64,000 nt of DNA, taken from positions 54,417 through 118,416 of the forward strand of contig JAEELL010000104.1 of NCBI GenBank assembly GCA_016282745.1. The letters run 5' to 3'. The translations under genes were made by a program, and so were the position numbers. The notes under the pieces are model-generated. The model had not been told where the DNA came from. It did no database searches and was given only the letters and a program-made list of their open reading frames with translations. This DNA comes from Lachnospiraceae bacterium (lineage in GTDB: Bacteria > Bacillota > Clostridia > Lachnospirales > Lachnospiraceae). Of the stretch, positions 7,850-16,973 are shown piece by piece (position 1 is the first letter of the stretch; each line of letters begins with the position of its first letter).

Positions 7850-9712
7850 ATGAAAAAAATATTTACATTTATAGGCATAATGGTAATAGTGTTTTCTATT
7901 TATTTTATGTTGCTCATTGCTGATAAATCTATATTTGTTGGAGAAAGTGGTGGTTATGATTTTTCCTTAAGCAAGCAAATAGAATTGGAAAAACTTGAAC
8001 AGTATGCAAAAAAATGCAATATTTCTGTAAATATAGTAACTATTAATAATTATAGTTTTGGTAATGTTGACTGTCAGATTGAAATTATAAATAATGTAAA
8101 CCAGATAAAAAATAAGGAAAAAAACAGTTTATTTCCCAACCAGCACGTTAAAGTTATATCTAATAAGAGTCTTAACGGTAGAAAGACAAAATATTTTTTT
8201 GCTAAAGAAGATAATCCAAATAAAATAGAAAAGTTAAAAAAACTAATTGAAAATAATGGTATTGAAACGGAAGTCTCACACAAGTTTCCTATAAAGTTCA
8301 ATGTAGGAATGTTATTTAGCACTTTAAATATAGGTTTTTTTGTGGCTATATTTTGTATGACTTTGTTTTGTACAGCATTATTTTATATTTCCAGACAAAA
8401 AGAAATAGCAATATTAAAATTGAATGGATGGCCTTCTTATAAAATCTCACTAAGATTTTATAGGATAATAATAGAAAAAACTTTGTATGGTTTACTTTTT
8501 GGAGCTATACTATTTTCTGTTTATATTATTATAATGGATAACAGTAAGTTGTTTCAGTATTTAGAGATGGTTATATTGCTTACAATATCTTTAAATTGCG
8601 TATTTTTTATCGTCGCTATTATTGCAGTGGTTTTTATAAATAATTCAGATTATATCCAGTCAATAAAAAATAAAAAATACAATGGAATTATATACATATC
8701 GATAATAGTATTTAAAGTTATTTTAATGACAATTGCTTTTATTATGTCGACAAAGTTGATTGAAAATATAATAAGGTTAAATGATGGAAGTAACAATATT
8801 GCTAAAATAGAAGTGAATAATTGGTATATCTTCACAGCACATTCTTATCCAACCTTAGAAGAAGAGAAAGAAATTAACAGTTATATGGAACAATTTGATG
8901 ATAATGATGTGTTTAATTATTGTCCTTCAGATATAAAATTGAATAGAAATGATAAACCGCATGTTTATAAAACATTAGACGGTATTGATACTAATATGAT
9001 TATAATGTCACATAATCTTCTTAAGTATATTGAAATAAAGGATAAAGATGGAAACGTACTAAAATTAGATGGTAAAAAGAATTATTTGTTGATTCCTGAA
9101 AATCTATGGAAAATGAAAGATAAAATTATTGAGTACGAGGGGTATGAAGATATAGAGGAGATCTGTATTGCAAGTGGTCAATGGATAGAAGATTATGAAA
9201 TTCCAGGTAAATATTCGTACAATTCAGTAATTGCGGTTGAAAAGTTAGTTAAAAATGTAAGTATTGGTTATGGATATGTTTTTATGACAGAACCGGTCGC
9301 AAAAAAAATGGAGCAAAAATTATTGACAATGGGATATGAAAAATCCAGTGTGGAATTGGAACCATTAAGTGAAGAACTGCGTATGCATATTTCTACATAT
9401 CAAACAGAACTGTTTGAAAGTGTTATATATTCAATTATCATTTTCCTAACATATTTATTAGTAGATTTAACATTGTTTTCTATATATTATGAGTTTAAGA
9501 AAAAGAAAATGGCTGTATATAGCTTGCTGGGACATGAACCAATAGAAGATATTTATTCGTTTATTATTTATAATGTTACGATTGTAATAATAGTTGGATT
9601 AATTGTTAATAAATTATTTATATTATTGACTGTTCCTGAAACTATATTGTTTTATTTATTATTAAAAAGAAAATCATTTGAGAATATACCAGTGGTGATT
9701 AAAGGAAGGTAA
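7850..9712 (+). CDS. Bacteriocin-associated 7TM immunity/permease protein (lactococcin 972 group, DUF1430-like)
   Basis: This 620-residue membrane protein has an N-terminal segment (residues 5-25), a first extracellular part, three or four segments at about 155-300, a large extracellular domain at about 320-510, and a C-terminal pair of segments at about 525-610. The layout is MacB/FtsX-like, including the cytoplasmic ISRQKEIAILKLNGW coupling stretch and its second copy YYEFKKKKMAVYSLLG. Members of this family sit between lactococcin 972-like genes and their ATPase. They are thought to pump out or exclude the bacteriocin, giving self-immunity. The ATPase gene starts five bases after the stop. 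Local A+T content is very high. Confidence 0.85.
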   Translation: MKKIFTFIGIMVIVFSIYFMLLIADKSIFVGESGGYDFSLSKQIELEKLEQYAKKCNISVNIVTINNYSFGNVDCQIEIINNVNQIKNKEKNSLFPNQHVKVISNKSLNGRKTKYFFAKEDNPNKIEKLKKLIENNGIETEVSHKFPIKFNVGMLFSTLNIGFFVAIFCMTLFCTALFYISRQKEIAILKLNGWPSYKISLRFYRIIIEKTLYGLLFGAILFSVYIIIMDNSKLFQYLEMVILLTISLNCVFFIVAIIAVVFINNSDYIQSIKNKKYNGIIYISIIVFKVILMTIAFIMSTKLIENIIRLNDGSNNIAKIEVNNWYIFTAHSYPTLEEEKEINSYMEQFDDNDVFNYCPSDIKLNRNDKPHVYKTLDGIDTNMIIMSHNLLKYIEIKDKDGNVLKLDGKKNYLLIPENLWKMKDKIIEYEGYEDIEEICIASGQWIEDYEIPGKYSYNSVIAVEKLVKNVSIGYGYVFMTEPVAKKMEQKLLTMGYEKSSVELEPLSEELRMHISTYQTELFESVIYSIIIFLTYLLVDLTLFSIYYEFKKKKMAVYSLLGHEPIEDIYSFIIYNVTIVIIVGLIVNKLFILLTVPETILFYLLLKRKSFENIPVVIKGR

Positions 9713-9717
9713 GAAGT

Positions 9718-10347
9718 ATGTATGCAATCGAATTAAAAGATATTACAAAAAAATATGATGATAAAGTGATATTTGATAAGTATTCATTGAAAATAAAGGA
9801 AGGAAATTTTGTCGGAATTAAAGGACAGAGCGGTCAAGGTAAATCTACGCTACTTAATATTATGGGATTGCTGGAAAACTATCAGGGCACATTATTAATT
9901 AATGGAGAAAAAATTTCATATGATGATAAAAAACAAAGAAAAAGGATTCTCAAAAATGATATAGGATATTTATTTCAAAATTATGCTTTAATTGACGACT
10001 TAAGTGTTTATGAGAATTTAAAAATAGTAGTACAGGAAAAAAATAAAAACAAACAGAGAAAAGTGATAACTGTTGCTCTCGAAAAAGTAGGATTCAAAGA
10101 AGAGTTTCTTGATAAGAAAATCTATACATGTTCAGGAGGAGAACAACAACGAATTGCCATAGCCAGATTGATGTTAAAAAATTGCCGGATTATTTTAGCA
10201 GATGAACCTACAGGTAGTTTAGATAAGAACAACTTATATATCGTAATGAATCTTTTATTGGATTTACATAAAGAGGGAAAAACAATAGTTATGGTATCTC
10301 ACGATGATGAAGCGTTATCATATGCCGATGAAGTAATAGAATTATAA
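9718..10347 (+). CDS. ABC transporter ATP-binding protein, lactococcin 972 group
   Basis: This 209-residue ATPase is of the LolD/MacB type. Walker A is GQSGQGKST (about residue 37), the Q loop is LFQNYAL, the signature is CSGGEQQRIAIARL, Walker B is RIILADEPTGSLD and the H loop is MVSHDD. It lies five bases after the 7TM protein gene and must energise it. The substrate is inferred from the neighbouring bacteriocin gene. Confidence 0.92.
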   Translation: MYAIELKDITKKYDDKVIFDKYSLKIKEGNFVGIKGQSGQGKSTLLNIMGLLENYQGTLLINGEKISYDDKKQRKRILKNDIGYLFQNYALIDDLSVYENLKIVVQEKNKNKQRKVITVALEKVGFKEEFLDKKIYTCSGGEQQRIAIARLMLKNCRIILADEPTGSLDKNNLYIVMNLLLDLHKEGKTIVMVSHDDEALSYADEVIEL

Positions 10348-10403
10348 TTATTTACATTAGATTATAGATTGTAGACGATTACTGTTATGAAATTACAATA
10401 TTT

Positions 10404-10430
10404 AAGAGGTGTCTTCGGACACCTCTTTTT
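10404..10430 (+). terminator. Intrinsic terminator (second copy of the duplicated hairpin)
   Basis: AAGAGGTGTC-TTCG-GACACCTCTT then TTT. Bases 10406-10430 are identical to 7040-7064. Confidence 0.9.
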
Positions 10431-10500
10431 AATTTAAAAAAATCGAGTTTCTATATATTTGAGGAAGTTGAGTGTTTTATGAATTGTACCAATCAAACTG

Positions 10501-10530
10501 TTGAATTCGAGTAATGTAAAATGGTATAAT
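10501..10530 (+). promoter_or_regulatory. Sigma-A type promoter of the STAS-kinase operon
   Basis: TTGAAT (10501-10506), an 18-bp spacer and TATAAT (10525-10530), with an extended -10 TGG immediately before it. The 310-base gap between the bacteriocin ATPase and the STAS-kinase gene otherwise holds only the terminator and about 120 bases of leader. Confidence 0.6.
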
Positions 10531-10657
10531 AATTTATAGACTATTAGAGCGGATAACTTCATAATTTTTGTATCTTTTTTAAAAAAAGGTCCATGTATAG
10601 TCTTGTGTATAACTTGATTTGTCAAGTGTATACCGACAGAGCAGGAAAGGGGCAGCT

Positions 10658-11860
10658 ATGAAAGAAATTAGTTATGAGATTGATAATGAACGAATTTACA
10701 TTAGAATCGTAGGAAAGGTAGATTCTAATAATGCAAAGGAAGTTGAGGATGAAATCAAAACAATCATTGATGAAACATCAAAAAATAATATAATTATTGA
10801 TGCGAAAAATTTGGAATATATTTCCAGTGCCGGGTTAAGAATATTTTTAAGATTAAAAAAGGACTATGACAATTTTAAAGTTATAAATGTAAGTTCTGAT
10901 GTTTATGAAATATTTGATATGACCGGTTTCACTCAGATTATGACCATTGAAAAAGCTTACCGAGTTGTATCTGTTGATGGTTGTGAAGAGATTGGACGAG
11001 GAACTAATGGTAAGGTATATAGGATTGATCAAGACAATGTCGTAAAGGTTTATAATAATCCGGATGCTTTGGATGAGATAAAAAATGAGCGTGAAGTTGC
11101 AAAAAAAGCTTTAGTTCTTGGAATCCCTACAGCAATCTCTTACGATGTTGTAAAAGTTGGAGAGAGTTATGGCTCTGTGTTTGAACTTCTCAATGCTAAG
11201 TCATTTTCTCAGATTCTTGATAGTGAAAAAGATAAGATGGATTGGTGTGTTGAGGAATATACAAAATTATTAAAAGTAATTCACGGCACACAGGTAGCAG
11301 AGGGAGAACTCCCTGATATCAGAGAGTCGGTAAAAGATTGGATAGCATTTCTTGAGGGATATATTCCTAAGGAGGCATTTATAAAGTTAAACAAACTTAT
11401 TGAGGATGTTCCATACGACAATCATATTATACATGGTGATTATCACACAAAGAATGTCGAGTATGTTGACGGTGAAGTGATGATTATAGATATGGACACG
11501 CTATCGGTGGGCCATCCGGTTTTTGAATTTGCAATGATGTATAATGCATTTTTAGGATATAACGAATATAATCATTCAGCATTGAAACCGTTTCTTGGAA
11601 TAGATTATGAAACCTCAGAAATCTTTTGGAATAAAGTTCTTGCTGCATATTTTGAAACAACTGATTCTAATAAATTAAATGAAGTTATGCAGAAGGCAAA
11701 CATAGTCAGTTATGTACGTATGATTCGAAAACGCATTCGTCAGAATCTGCATACAACTGATTTAGGAAGAGTTGAAGTAGAAGGATGGACAAAAAAACTG
11801 ATTGATTGTTTGGATAACACAGAATCATTATTGTTTGACATTGATTTAATAAAGGATTGA
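10658..11860 (+). CDS. STAS domain (anti-sigma-factor antagonist-like) fused to an aminoglycoside/choline-kinase-like phosphotransferase
   Basis: The 400 residues form two domains. Residues 1-95 are a STAS domain like SpoIIAA/RsbV, with the phosphorylatable-Ser motif at ISSAGLR (Ser56-Ser57). Residues about 110-400 are a protein-kinase-like phosphotransferase: IGRGTNGKVYRI glycine loop, VVKVY Lys, catalytic HGDYHTKNV and metal-binding MIIDMDTL. It resembles the TIGR02172-type phosphotransferases. The start is the ATG after AAAGGGG; the longer frame lacks a ribosome-binding site. A PHP phosphoesterase gene follows after four bases and a SpoIIE-type phosphatase lies 1.3 kb on, which could dephosphorylate the STAS serine. 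Whether the kinase part phosphorylates protein or a small molecule is unknown. Confidence 0.85.
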   Translation: MKEISYEIDNERIYIRIVGKVDSNNAKEVEDEIKTIIDETSKNNIIIDAKNLEYISSAGLRIFLRLKKDYDNFKVINVSSDVYEIFDMTGFTQIMTIEKAYRVVSVDGCEEIGRGTNGKVYRIDQDNVVKVYNNPDALDEIKNEREVAKKALVLGIPTAISYDVVKVGESYGSVFELLNAKSFSQILDSEKDKMDWCVEEYTKLLKVIHGTQVAEGELPDIRESVKDWIAFLEGYIPKEAFIKLNKLIEDVPYDNHIIHGDYHTKNVEYVDGEVMIIDMDTLSVGHPVFEFAMMYNAFLGYNEYNHSALKPFLGIDYETSEIFWNKVLAAYFETTDSNKLNEVMQKANIVSYVRMIRKRIRQNLHTTDLGRVEVEGWTKKLIDCLDNTESLLFDIDLIKD

Positions 11861-11864
11861 AGAA

Positions 11865-12731
11865 ATGAATCTTGATAATATAAGAAAAGTTGATTTCCAT
11901 ATGCATACAACAGCATCTGATGGTACTGATACTCCTGCAGAACTATTGTTTAAAATAAAAGAATCAGGGATAGATTTATTTGCAATTACTGATCATGATA
12001 CCAGTCTTGGGTGTGTTGATATGATGAAAACTCTAAAAGATGATGATCCGAAATTTATAAGTGGAATAGAGTTTTCGTGTAAGGATGAAATGGGCAAATA
12101 CCATATTCTTGGATATAATTATGATCTTTATGGTGATGCAATTACAGATGTGATTAATCTTGGACATCAATACAGAATGAATAAAGTATATGCACGGTTA
12201 GAGTTTTTGAAGGAAAAATATGGTTTTGTATTTCAGGATGAGGATGTTGAAAAACTTTTAAGTTATAATAATCCCGGTAAACCGCACATAGGAAATATGA
12301 TTGTGGAATATGGATATGCAAAATCAAAAGATGAAGCTATAACAAAGTATATCAATAATTGTAATTTTAAAAGCCGTTATCTAAGCCCTAATGAAGTGAT
12401 ACAGGCAATACTGGAAAGTGATGGGATTCCTGTTCTGGCTCATCCTTTTTACGGTGATGGTGATCAGATTATTGTAGGTAACGAGATGGAAGAGAGGCTG
12501 AAACGTTTAATGAGTTTTGGGCTAAAAGGCGTGGAGGCATATTATTCCGGATTTTCAATCAAGCTGCAAAATGAGATGTTATTATATGCAAAAAAATATC
12601 ATCTGTATATTACTGCGGGAAGTGATTATCACGGAACAAACAAACTGGTACAGCTTGGCGATACAAATCTTACAGATTTACACGAAGGGGATGAGAATGT
12701 TAAAAGGTTTGTTCAGGCGTTGAAAGATTAG
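11865..12731 (+). CDS. PHP-domain phosphoesterase (nucleoside 3',5'-bisphosphate phosphatase-like)
   Basis: This 288-residue PHP protein has the family's metal-binding motifs: DFHMHTTASDG, AITDHDT, IEFSC, the mid-protein VLAHPF and the C-terminal GSDYHG. Stand-alone PHP proteins of this length hydrolyse nucleoside 3',5'-bisphosphates or 5' ends of short RNAs. The substrate here is inferred. It lies four bases after the STAS-kinase gene and is surely co-transcribed with it. A long hairpin follows the stop. Confidence 0.88.
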   Translation: MNLDNIRKVDFHMHTTASDGTDTPAELLFKIKESGIDLFAITDHDTSLGCVDMMKTLKDDDPKFISGIEFSCKDEMGKYHILGYNYDLYGDAITDVINLGHQYRMNKVYARLEFLKEKYGFVFQDEDVEKLLSYNNPGKPHIGNMIVEYGYAKSKDEAITKYINNCNFKSRYLSPNEVIQAILESDGIPVLAHPFYGDGDQIIVGNEMEERLKRLMSFGLKGVEAYYSGFSIKLQNEMLLYAKKYHLYITAGSDYHGTNKLVQLGDTNLTDLHEGDENVKRFVQALKD

Positions 12732-12736
12732 AACTG

Positions 12737-12782
12737 ATTTAACGGAAGATGTAGGATGATAAGCCGGCATCTTCCGTTAAAT
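12737..12782 (+). terminator. Hairpin, probable terminator
   Basis: A 15-bp perfect stem (12737-12751 with 12768-12782) with a 16-nt loop sits just after the PHP stop. There is no good T run, so termination is likely but not certain. Confidence 0.55.
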
Positions 12783-12959
12783 GATTTACGAAATAAAATC
12801 AACATAAAATAGGCAAAAAATTAATGTGGACCTTAGGAAAGTATGGTAAAATTATATATATATTTTGAGAACGGAATAATTGAATAGGACTAAAAAAATA
12901 CAGGCCTTACTTTGAAGAACATATAATAGTATCTGATTAATTAGGCGGAAAGGAGAGAA

Positions 12960-13100
12960 ATGGAAGAGCAAAAAGTAGAAAAAATCACAGGAACTTGTAA
13001 TTATTGCAGAAAAAGAAAAATTGAATCAGGTACTTTGTTATATTTCAGAGGTCATACCATGGTTTACTCGGGAAGTGTAAAGCAAATACTATTACTGTAA
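12960..13100 (+). CDS. 46-residue CxxC mini-protein
   Basis: The frame runs MEEQKVEKITGTCNYCRKRK to VYSGSVKQILLL and is preceded by AAAGGAGAGAA, an excellent ribosome-binding site. It has one CNYC knuckle and a basic patch. It ends 43 bases before the SpoIIE-type phosphatase gene, so it leads that operon. It may be a complete tiny zinc-binding or redox protein, or the 5' part of a frameshifted longer gene. The rest of the 12783-13143 gap shows only an A+T-rich leader. Confidence 0.45.
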   Translation: MEEQKVEKITGTCNYCRKRKIESGTLLYFRGHTMVYSGSVKQILLL

Positions 13101-13143
13101 AGAAATCAAAGTAAAGTAGAATCAAAAGGAGACTAAAAAGAGT

Positions 13144-14769
13144 ATGAGTAAAATCAGACATAAAATAGTATTTAAAAGTTTGGTGGGCATTGTATTACTG
13201 TTAATATTTTTTTCGATAGTCGTTGGCTACATTGGATATAAACGATTTACAGAAGTATTGAGTAAACAGTATGAAGATGTAGCGTTTCACATTGCTGAGA
13301 CTGCAGTTCTTGATTTAAATGCTGATTCCTTTGGTACATATATAGAAAATAAAGGAACTTCAGATGAATATAAGGAAGCTTGGGATAGAATGGACAAACT
13401 CTGTAATTCTGAAGGCGCGACATTTATCTATGTAATACAGCCGGATTTAAATGACTATAATCATATTACATTTTTATTCTCTACGGTCAACGAAGACAGC
13501 AAATTCTCTCCTTATGAGTTGGGAATAGTCAAAGAGACAACCAATGAAGAATATCGTACTGCGTACAAAAAAATGTACGAAGAAGGACTTGAACGGTCTT
13601 TAGTAATCAGAGACAGCGGATATATTGAATCAGATCCCCATATTACTGCAATGATACCGATAAAGGATTCAAATCAGCAGGTGAAAGGAATATTATGTGT
13701 TCAGCGACAAATGGAAGCTTTGGTTGATGCAAGACATGCATATCTTAGAACCATTGTATTTGCGTTGATTTTGATTCTAATATTTGTTTTGTTTGGTCAG
13801 GCGATATATCTCAACAGAGTATTATTGTTCCCTGTCCAAACAATCACAAAAGAAGCAAGTCGATTTGCTGAAGAAAATATATTGTCAGAACATAAACTCG
13901 AAGAAGTTATAAAGAACAAAGATGAGATTGGAATGCTGGCAAAATCCATTGATAAAATGGAAGAACAGATACAGTCATATATAGATAACATCACGCAAAT
14001 TACTGCGGAAAAAGAACGTATCAGTACAGAATTATCATTAGCCACAGCCATTCAGGAAGGTATGTTGCCTAATACATTTCCACCTTTTCCGGAACGTACA
14101 GAGTTTGATCTTTATGCTTCAATGAGTCCGGCAAAAGAAGTAGGAGGAGATTTTTATGATTTCTTTCTGATAGATGACGATCATCTTTGTATGGTTATGG
14201 CAGATGTTTCAGGAAAGGGTATTCCGTCTGCGTTGTTTATGATGGCGTCTAAAATTATTTTGGCAAACAATGTACTTATGAATCAGTCACCTGCAGAGGT
14301 TTTGGAAAAAACTAACAATATGATATGCTCTAACAATAAGATGCAAATGTTTGTTACTGTATGGTTAGGGATTTTAGATATATCTACCGGAAAAGTTACA
14401 GCAGCCAACGCAGGACATGAATATCCAATAATAATGAAACCTAATGGCGAATTTGAATTATTAAAAGACAAACACGGATTTGTTATCGGTGGCATGTCCG
14501 GAATAAAATATAAGAATTACGAATTTGTTATGGAAGCCGGTTCAAAATTGTTCCTGTATACTGACGGTATTTTGGAGGCAACTAATGGGGATAAGGAATT
14601 ATTCGGAATTGATAGGACATTAGAGGCATTAAATGCAAAGACAGATGGGCGTCCTGAGGATGTTTTATATCATATTAGAAGTGTTATAGATGAATTTGTT
14701 GGTAAAGCTGAACAGTTTGATGACATTACTATGTTATGCGCTGAATACTATGGAAATGATAAAAAATAG
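13144..14769 (+). CDS. Membrane-bound SpoIIE/RsbU-type PP2C serine phosphatase with HAMP domain
   Basis: The 541 residues comprise an N-terminal membrane segment (about 12-33), an extracellular sensor region (about 34-198), a second segment (about 200-225), a HAMP linker with coiled coil (about 225-300) and a PP2C domain (about 310-540). The phosphatase metal motifs are visible: GGDFYDF, MADVSGKGIPSALFM, ANAGHEYP, YTDGILEATN and QFDDITML. Such enzymes dephosphorylate STAS-domain anti-sigma-factor antagonists. The STAS-kinase fusion 1.3 kb upstream is a natural candidate substrate, but no anti-sigma factor is seen nearby. AAAGGAG lies upstream of the ATG. The signal sensed is unknown. Confidence 0.9.
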   Translation: MSKIRHKIVFKSLVGIVLLLIFFSIVVGYIGYKRFTEVLSKQYEDVAFHIAETAVLDLNADSFGTYIENKGTSDEYKEAWDRMDKLCNSEGATFIYVIQPDLNDYNHITFLFSTVNEDSKFSPYELGIVKETTNEEYRTAYKKMYEEGLERSLVIRDSGYIESDPHITAMIPIKDSNQQVKGILCVQRQMEALVDARHAYLRTIVFALILILIFVLFGQAIYLNRVLLFPVQTITKEASRFAEENILSEHKLEEVIKNKDEIGMLAKSIDKMEEQIQSYIDNITQITAEKERISTELSLATAIQEGMLPNTFPPFPERTEFDLYASMSPAKEVGGDFYDFFLIDDDHLCMVMADVSGKGIPSALFMMASKIILANNVLMNQSPAEVLEKTNNMICSNNKMQMFVTVWLGILDISTGKVTAANAGHEYPIIMKPNGEFELLKDKHGFVIGGMSGIKYKNYEFVMEAGSKLFLYTDGILEATNGDKELFGIDRTLEALNAKTDGRPEDVLYHIRSVIDEFVGKAEQFDDITMLCAEYYGNDKK

Positions 14770-14844
14770 GTGAGTTGCACCTCCAAGGATATTATCGAAG
14801 AATTAGTAGTTTATTATGGTAAAGATGTTTAACTAAAGTAAGAT

Positions 14845-14880
14845 AAAAATAATGGTCACCGGGCGGTGGCCATTATTTTT
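14845..14880 (+). terminator. Convergent terminator between PP2C and asnB
   Basis: A 16-bp stem (14845-14860 with 14865-14880) has a GGGC loop, and A/T tracts on both sides allow it to work in both directions. Confidence 0.88.
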
Positions 14881-14942
14881 ATTATATTTTATAGATCTCA
14901 TTTTCATTTTTCCTTATGCTTTAACTGACAAGATAAAGGATT

Positions 14943-16772
14943 TCATTTTTTTATGAAATATTCAATCTGTAACAAGTATGCTATAAGCTGTGGCCTTGAC
15001 ATTAATTGGCCAAACCACGGCTTTGTATAATCTGAAGTTTTACTTAAAATCTCATCAACTTTTTTCTTGTCACATATAATTGAAAGAAATGTATTAGAAC
15101 TGTTGATGGTATCGTAAAATATTTCAATCAGTTTATTTTCATAATCCGGATTGTACGTTTTAGGATATGGACTTTTCTTTCTGTTGTATATTTTTTCGGG
15201 AAGATATTTTCGACCGGTATTTATTAAAAGACCTTTTGGCTTATTATTTAAGAATACAATTTTCTTAGGAACATTGTACATATATTCAATTATTCTGTAA
15301 TCTGCAAATGGAACTCTGGCTTCCAAAGAGTAGCACATGCTTGCTCGATCCATTCGAGTTAAAAGCATTTGCATAAACCAATATATATTCAGATAAAATA
15401 ACTGTTTATGCTCCCTCGATTCCATGTCATCATTATCACATAGAGGGACTTTTTTTAATTCTTCTTCATAGATTTCTTTTGAATAATCTTTGACATTTAA
15501 AAAATGTGAAAAGTCATCTTTAAAGAAAATAGTTCTTTCATTTATATTTATTGACCAGGGAAAATTATTTTGACTTGTCAGATTTTCTTTATAGTACCAA
15601 GGATATCCGCAAAATACTTCATCCGCACATTCACCGGTCAAAGCTACTTTGTATTTTTTTGCAACAATACTGCAGAAATGAAAAAGTGATGATTCAATAT
15701 CTGCCATACAAGGTGCATCTCTAGCATCTACACATTCATATAACTTTGAAAGTAAATCATCAGAATTTCCAAATAGATATTGATGATTACTGTCTAAATA
15801 ATCTTTCATTATATCGACATAAGGTCTGTCGGAAGATGACTGAAATTCTCCGGCCTTGTAATATTTATCGTTATCAGTAAAGTCAAAAGAAAAAGTGCCA
15901 AGTCTATCTGAATTAATATATTTTGACGCAACGGAAGAAACCAGAGAACTGTCAAGACCACCTGATAAAAAACTACAAATAGGAACATCTGAGACTAATT
16001 GCTTTTTTATACTGTCATTAATAAGAAAGTCAATATAATCTGTTGCATTATCCAAAGAATCTGAAAAGGGTTTGGAACATAGTTTCCAGTATTGATAAAA
16101 TTCCGGACAAATAGGGGATGAGTTAAGATGAATTGTGCAGGTTGTACCCGGTAAAAGTTCATGTACATTATTATAAAATGTCCGCCCCGGAATATGCGCA
16201 GGACCTATGGAAAATATTTCTTTTATTTCTTTATCTGTAATCAATGTTTTGATTCCGTATTCTTTTATAGCTTTAATTTCTGATGCAAAGATAAATGTGT
16301 TGTCATTATAGTAGTAGTATAAAGGTTTTACTCCTACATGATCTCTTGCGAGAATCAGTTTGTTTTCAGATAATATTGCGAAAGAAAAAATGCCGTTAAT
16401 TATATTGAAATAATGAGTTCCTGTAGTCAGATACAAATTCAAGAGAACTTCCGTATCACATGATGTAGCGCAGCCAATATTATAATTGCAGGTTATTCTG
16501 TTTAGTTCATCCGTATTATATATTTCTCCATTAAAAACAATTGTTGCATATCGTCCGTTAAAATGTTTTGTCATTGGCTGGAGTCCTTTATTGATATCTC
16601 TAATTGCAAGTCTTGAATGACCAAGACAGCAATTGTTTGTAATGTAAGTGTTACAACCATCTTTTCCGCGATGTCTTATAGAATAAGTCATATTACCTAT
16701 GACTTTATTGTAATATGTTAAGTGATCTTCATAATTATTATCATTAGAACAAAATCCGCAAATGCCACACAT
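14943..16772 (-). CDS. asnB: Asparagine synthase, glutamine-hydrolysing
   Basis: The enzyme makes asparagine from aspartate, ATP and glutamine. The 609 residues start MCGICGF, giving the N-terminal Cys nucleophile of class II amidotransferases after Met removal. They continue with SIRHRGKDG and VFNGEIYN (glutaminase), then a synthetase domain with the ATP pyrophosphatase loop SGGLDSS near residue 260 and the CADEVFCGYPW motif. The C terminus is complete. It lies downstream of dpaB on the same strand, separated by 201 bases that contain a long hairpin. Asparagine-charging control is also suggested at the aspS T-box in this window. Confidence 0.93.
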   Translation of the reverse strand: MCGICGFCSNDNNYEDHLTYYNKVIGNMTYSIRHRGKDGCNTYITNNCCLGHSRLAIRDINKGLQPMTKHFNGRYATIVFNGEIYNTDELNRITCNYNIGCATSCDTEVLLNLYLTTGTHYFNIINGIFSFAILSENKLILARDHVGVKPLYYYYNDNTFIFASEIKAIKEYGIKTLITDKEIKEIFSIGPAHIPGRTFYNNVHELLPGTTCTIHLNSSPICPEFYQYWKLCSKPFSDSLDNATDYIDFLINDSIKKQLVSDVPICSFLSGGLDSSLVSSVASKYINSDRLGTFSFDFTDNDKYYKAGEFQSSSDRPYVDIMKDYLDSNHQYLFGNSDDLLSKLYECVDARDAPCMADIESSLFHFCSIVAKKYKVALTGECADEVFCGYPWYYKENLTSQNNFPWSININERTIFFKDDFSHFLNVKDYSKEIYEEELKKVPLCDNDDMESREHKQLFYLNIYWFMQMLLTRMDRASMCYSLEARVPFADYRIIEYMYNVPKKIVFLNNKPKGLLINTGRKYLPEKIYNRKKSPYPKTYNPDYENKLIEIFYDTINSSNTFLSIICDKKKVDEILSKTSDYTKPWFGQLMSRPQLIAYLLQIEYFIKK

Positions 16773-16847
16773 AATTAAACCTCTCTATAATAATGCTAAT
16801 CCCGAGTTTGCAATAAATTTTTTTCTACAACTAAGTATAGATACCGG

Positions 16848-16932
16848 ATATGAGATGACTTCCACTCAAATTCAATATGTGCTAAGCGATGAGCAAATAG
16901 ATAGAAGCAGTGGAAGTTCAATCTCACATCTG
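16848..16932 (-). other. Long imperfect hairpin between dpaB and asnB
   Basis: On the minus strand, a 10-bp stem (one G-U), a small internal loop and a 9-bp stem (ACTTCCACT with AGTGGAAGT) enclose a loop of about 42 nt. There is no T run, so it is not a standard terminator. It lies about 75 bases before the asnB start and could be an mRNA element or a processed RNA. Confidence 0.45.
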
Positions 16933-16973
16933 AAATAAATATATTGATTCAGGAATATATAATTGTTTTGCTG

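Noticed and set aside
7406..10347. Cassette as part of a prophage or transposon
   Set aside because: No integrase, transposase or phage gene is present, and there are no terminal inverted repeats; only the duplicated terminator marks its borders.
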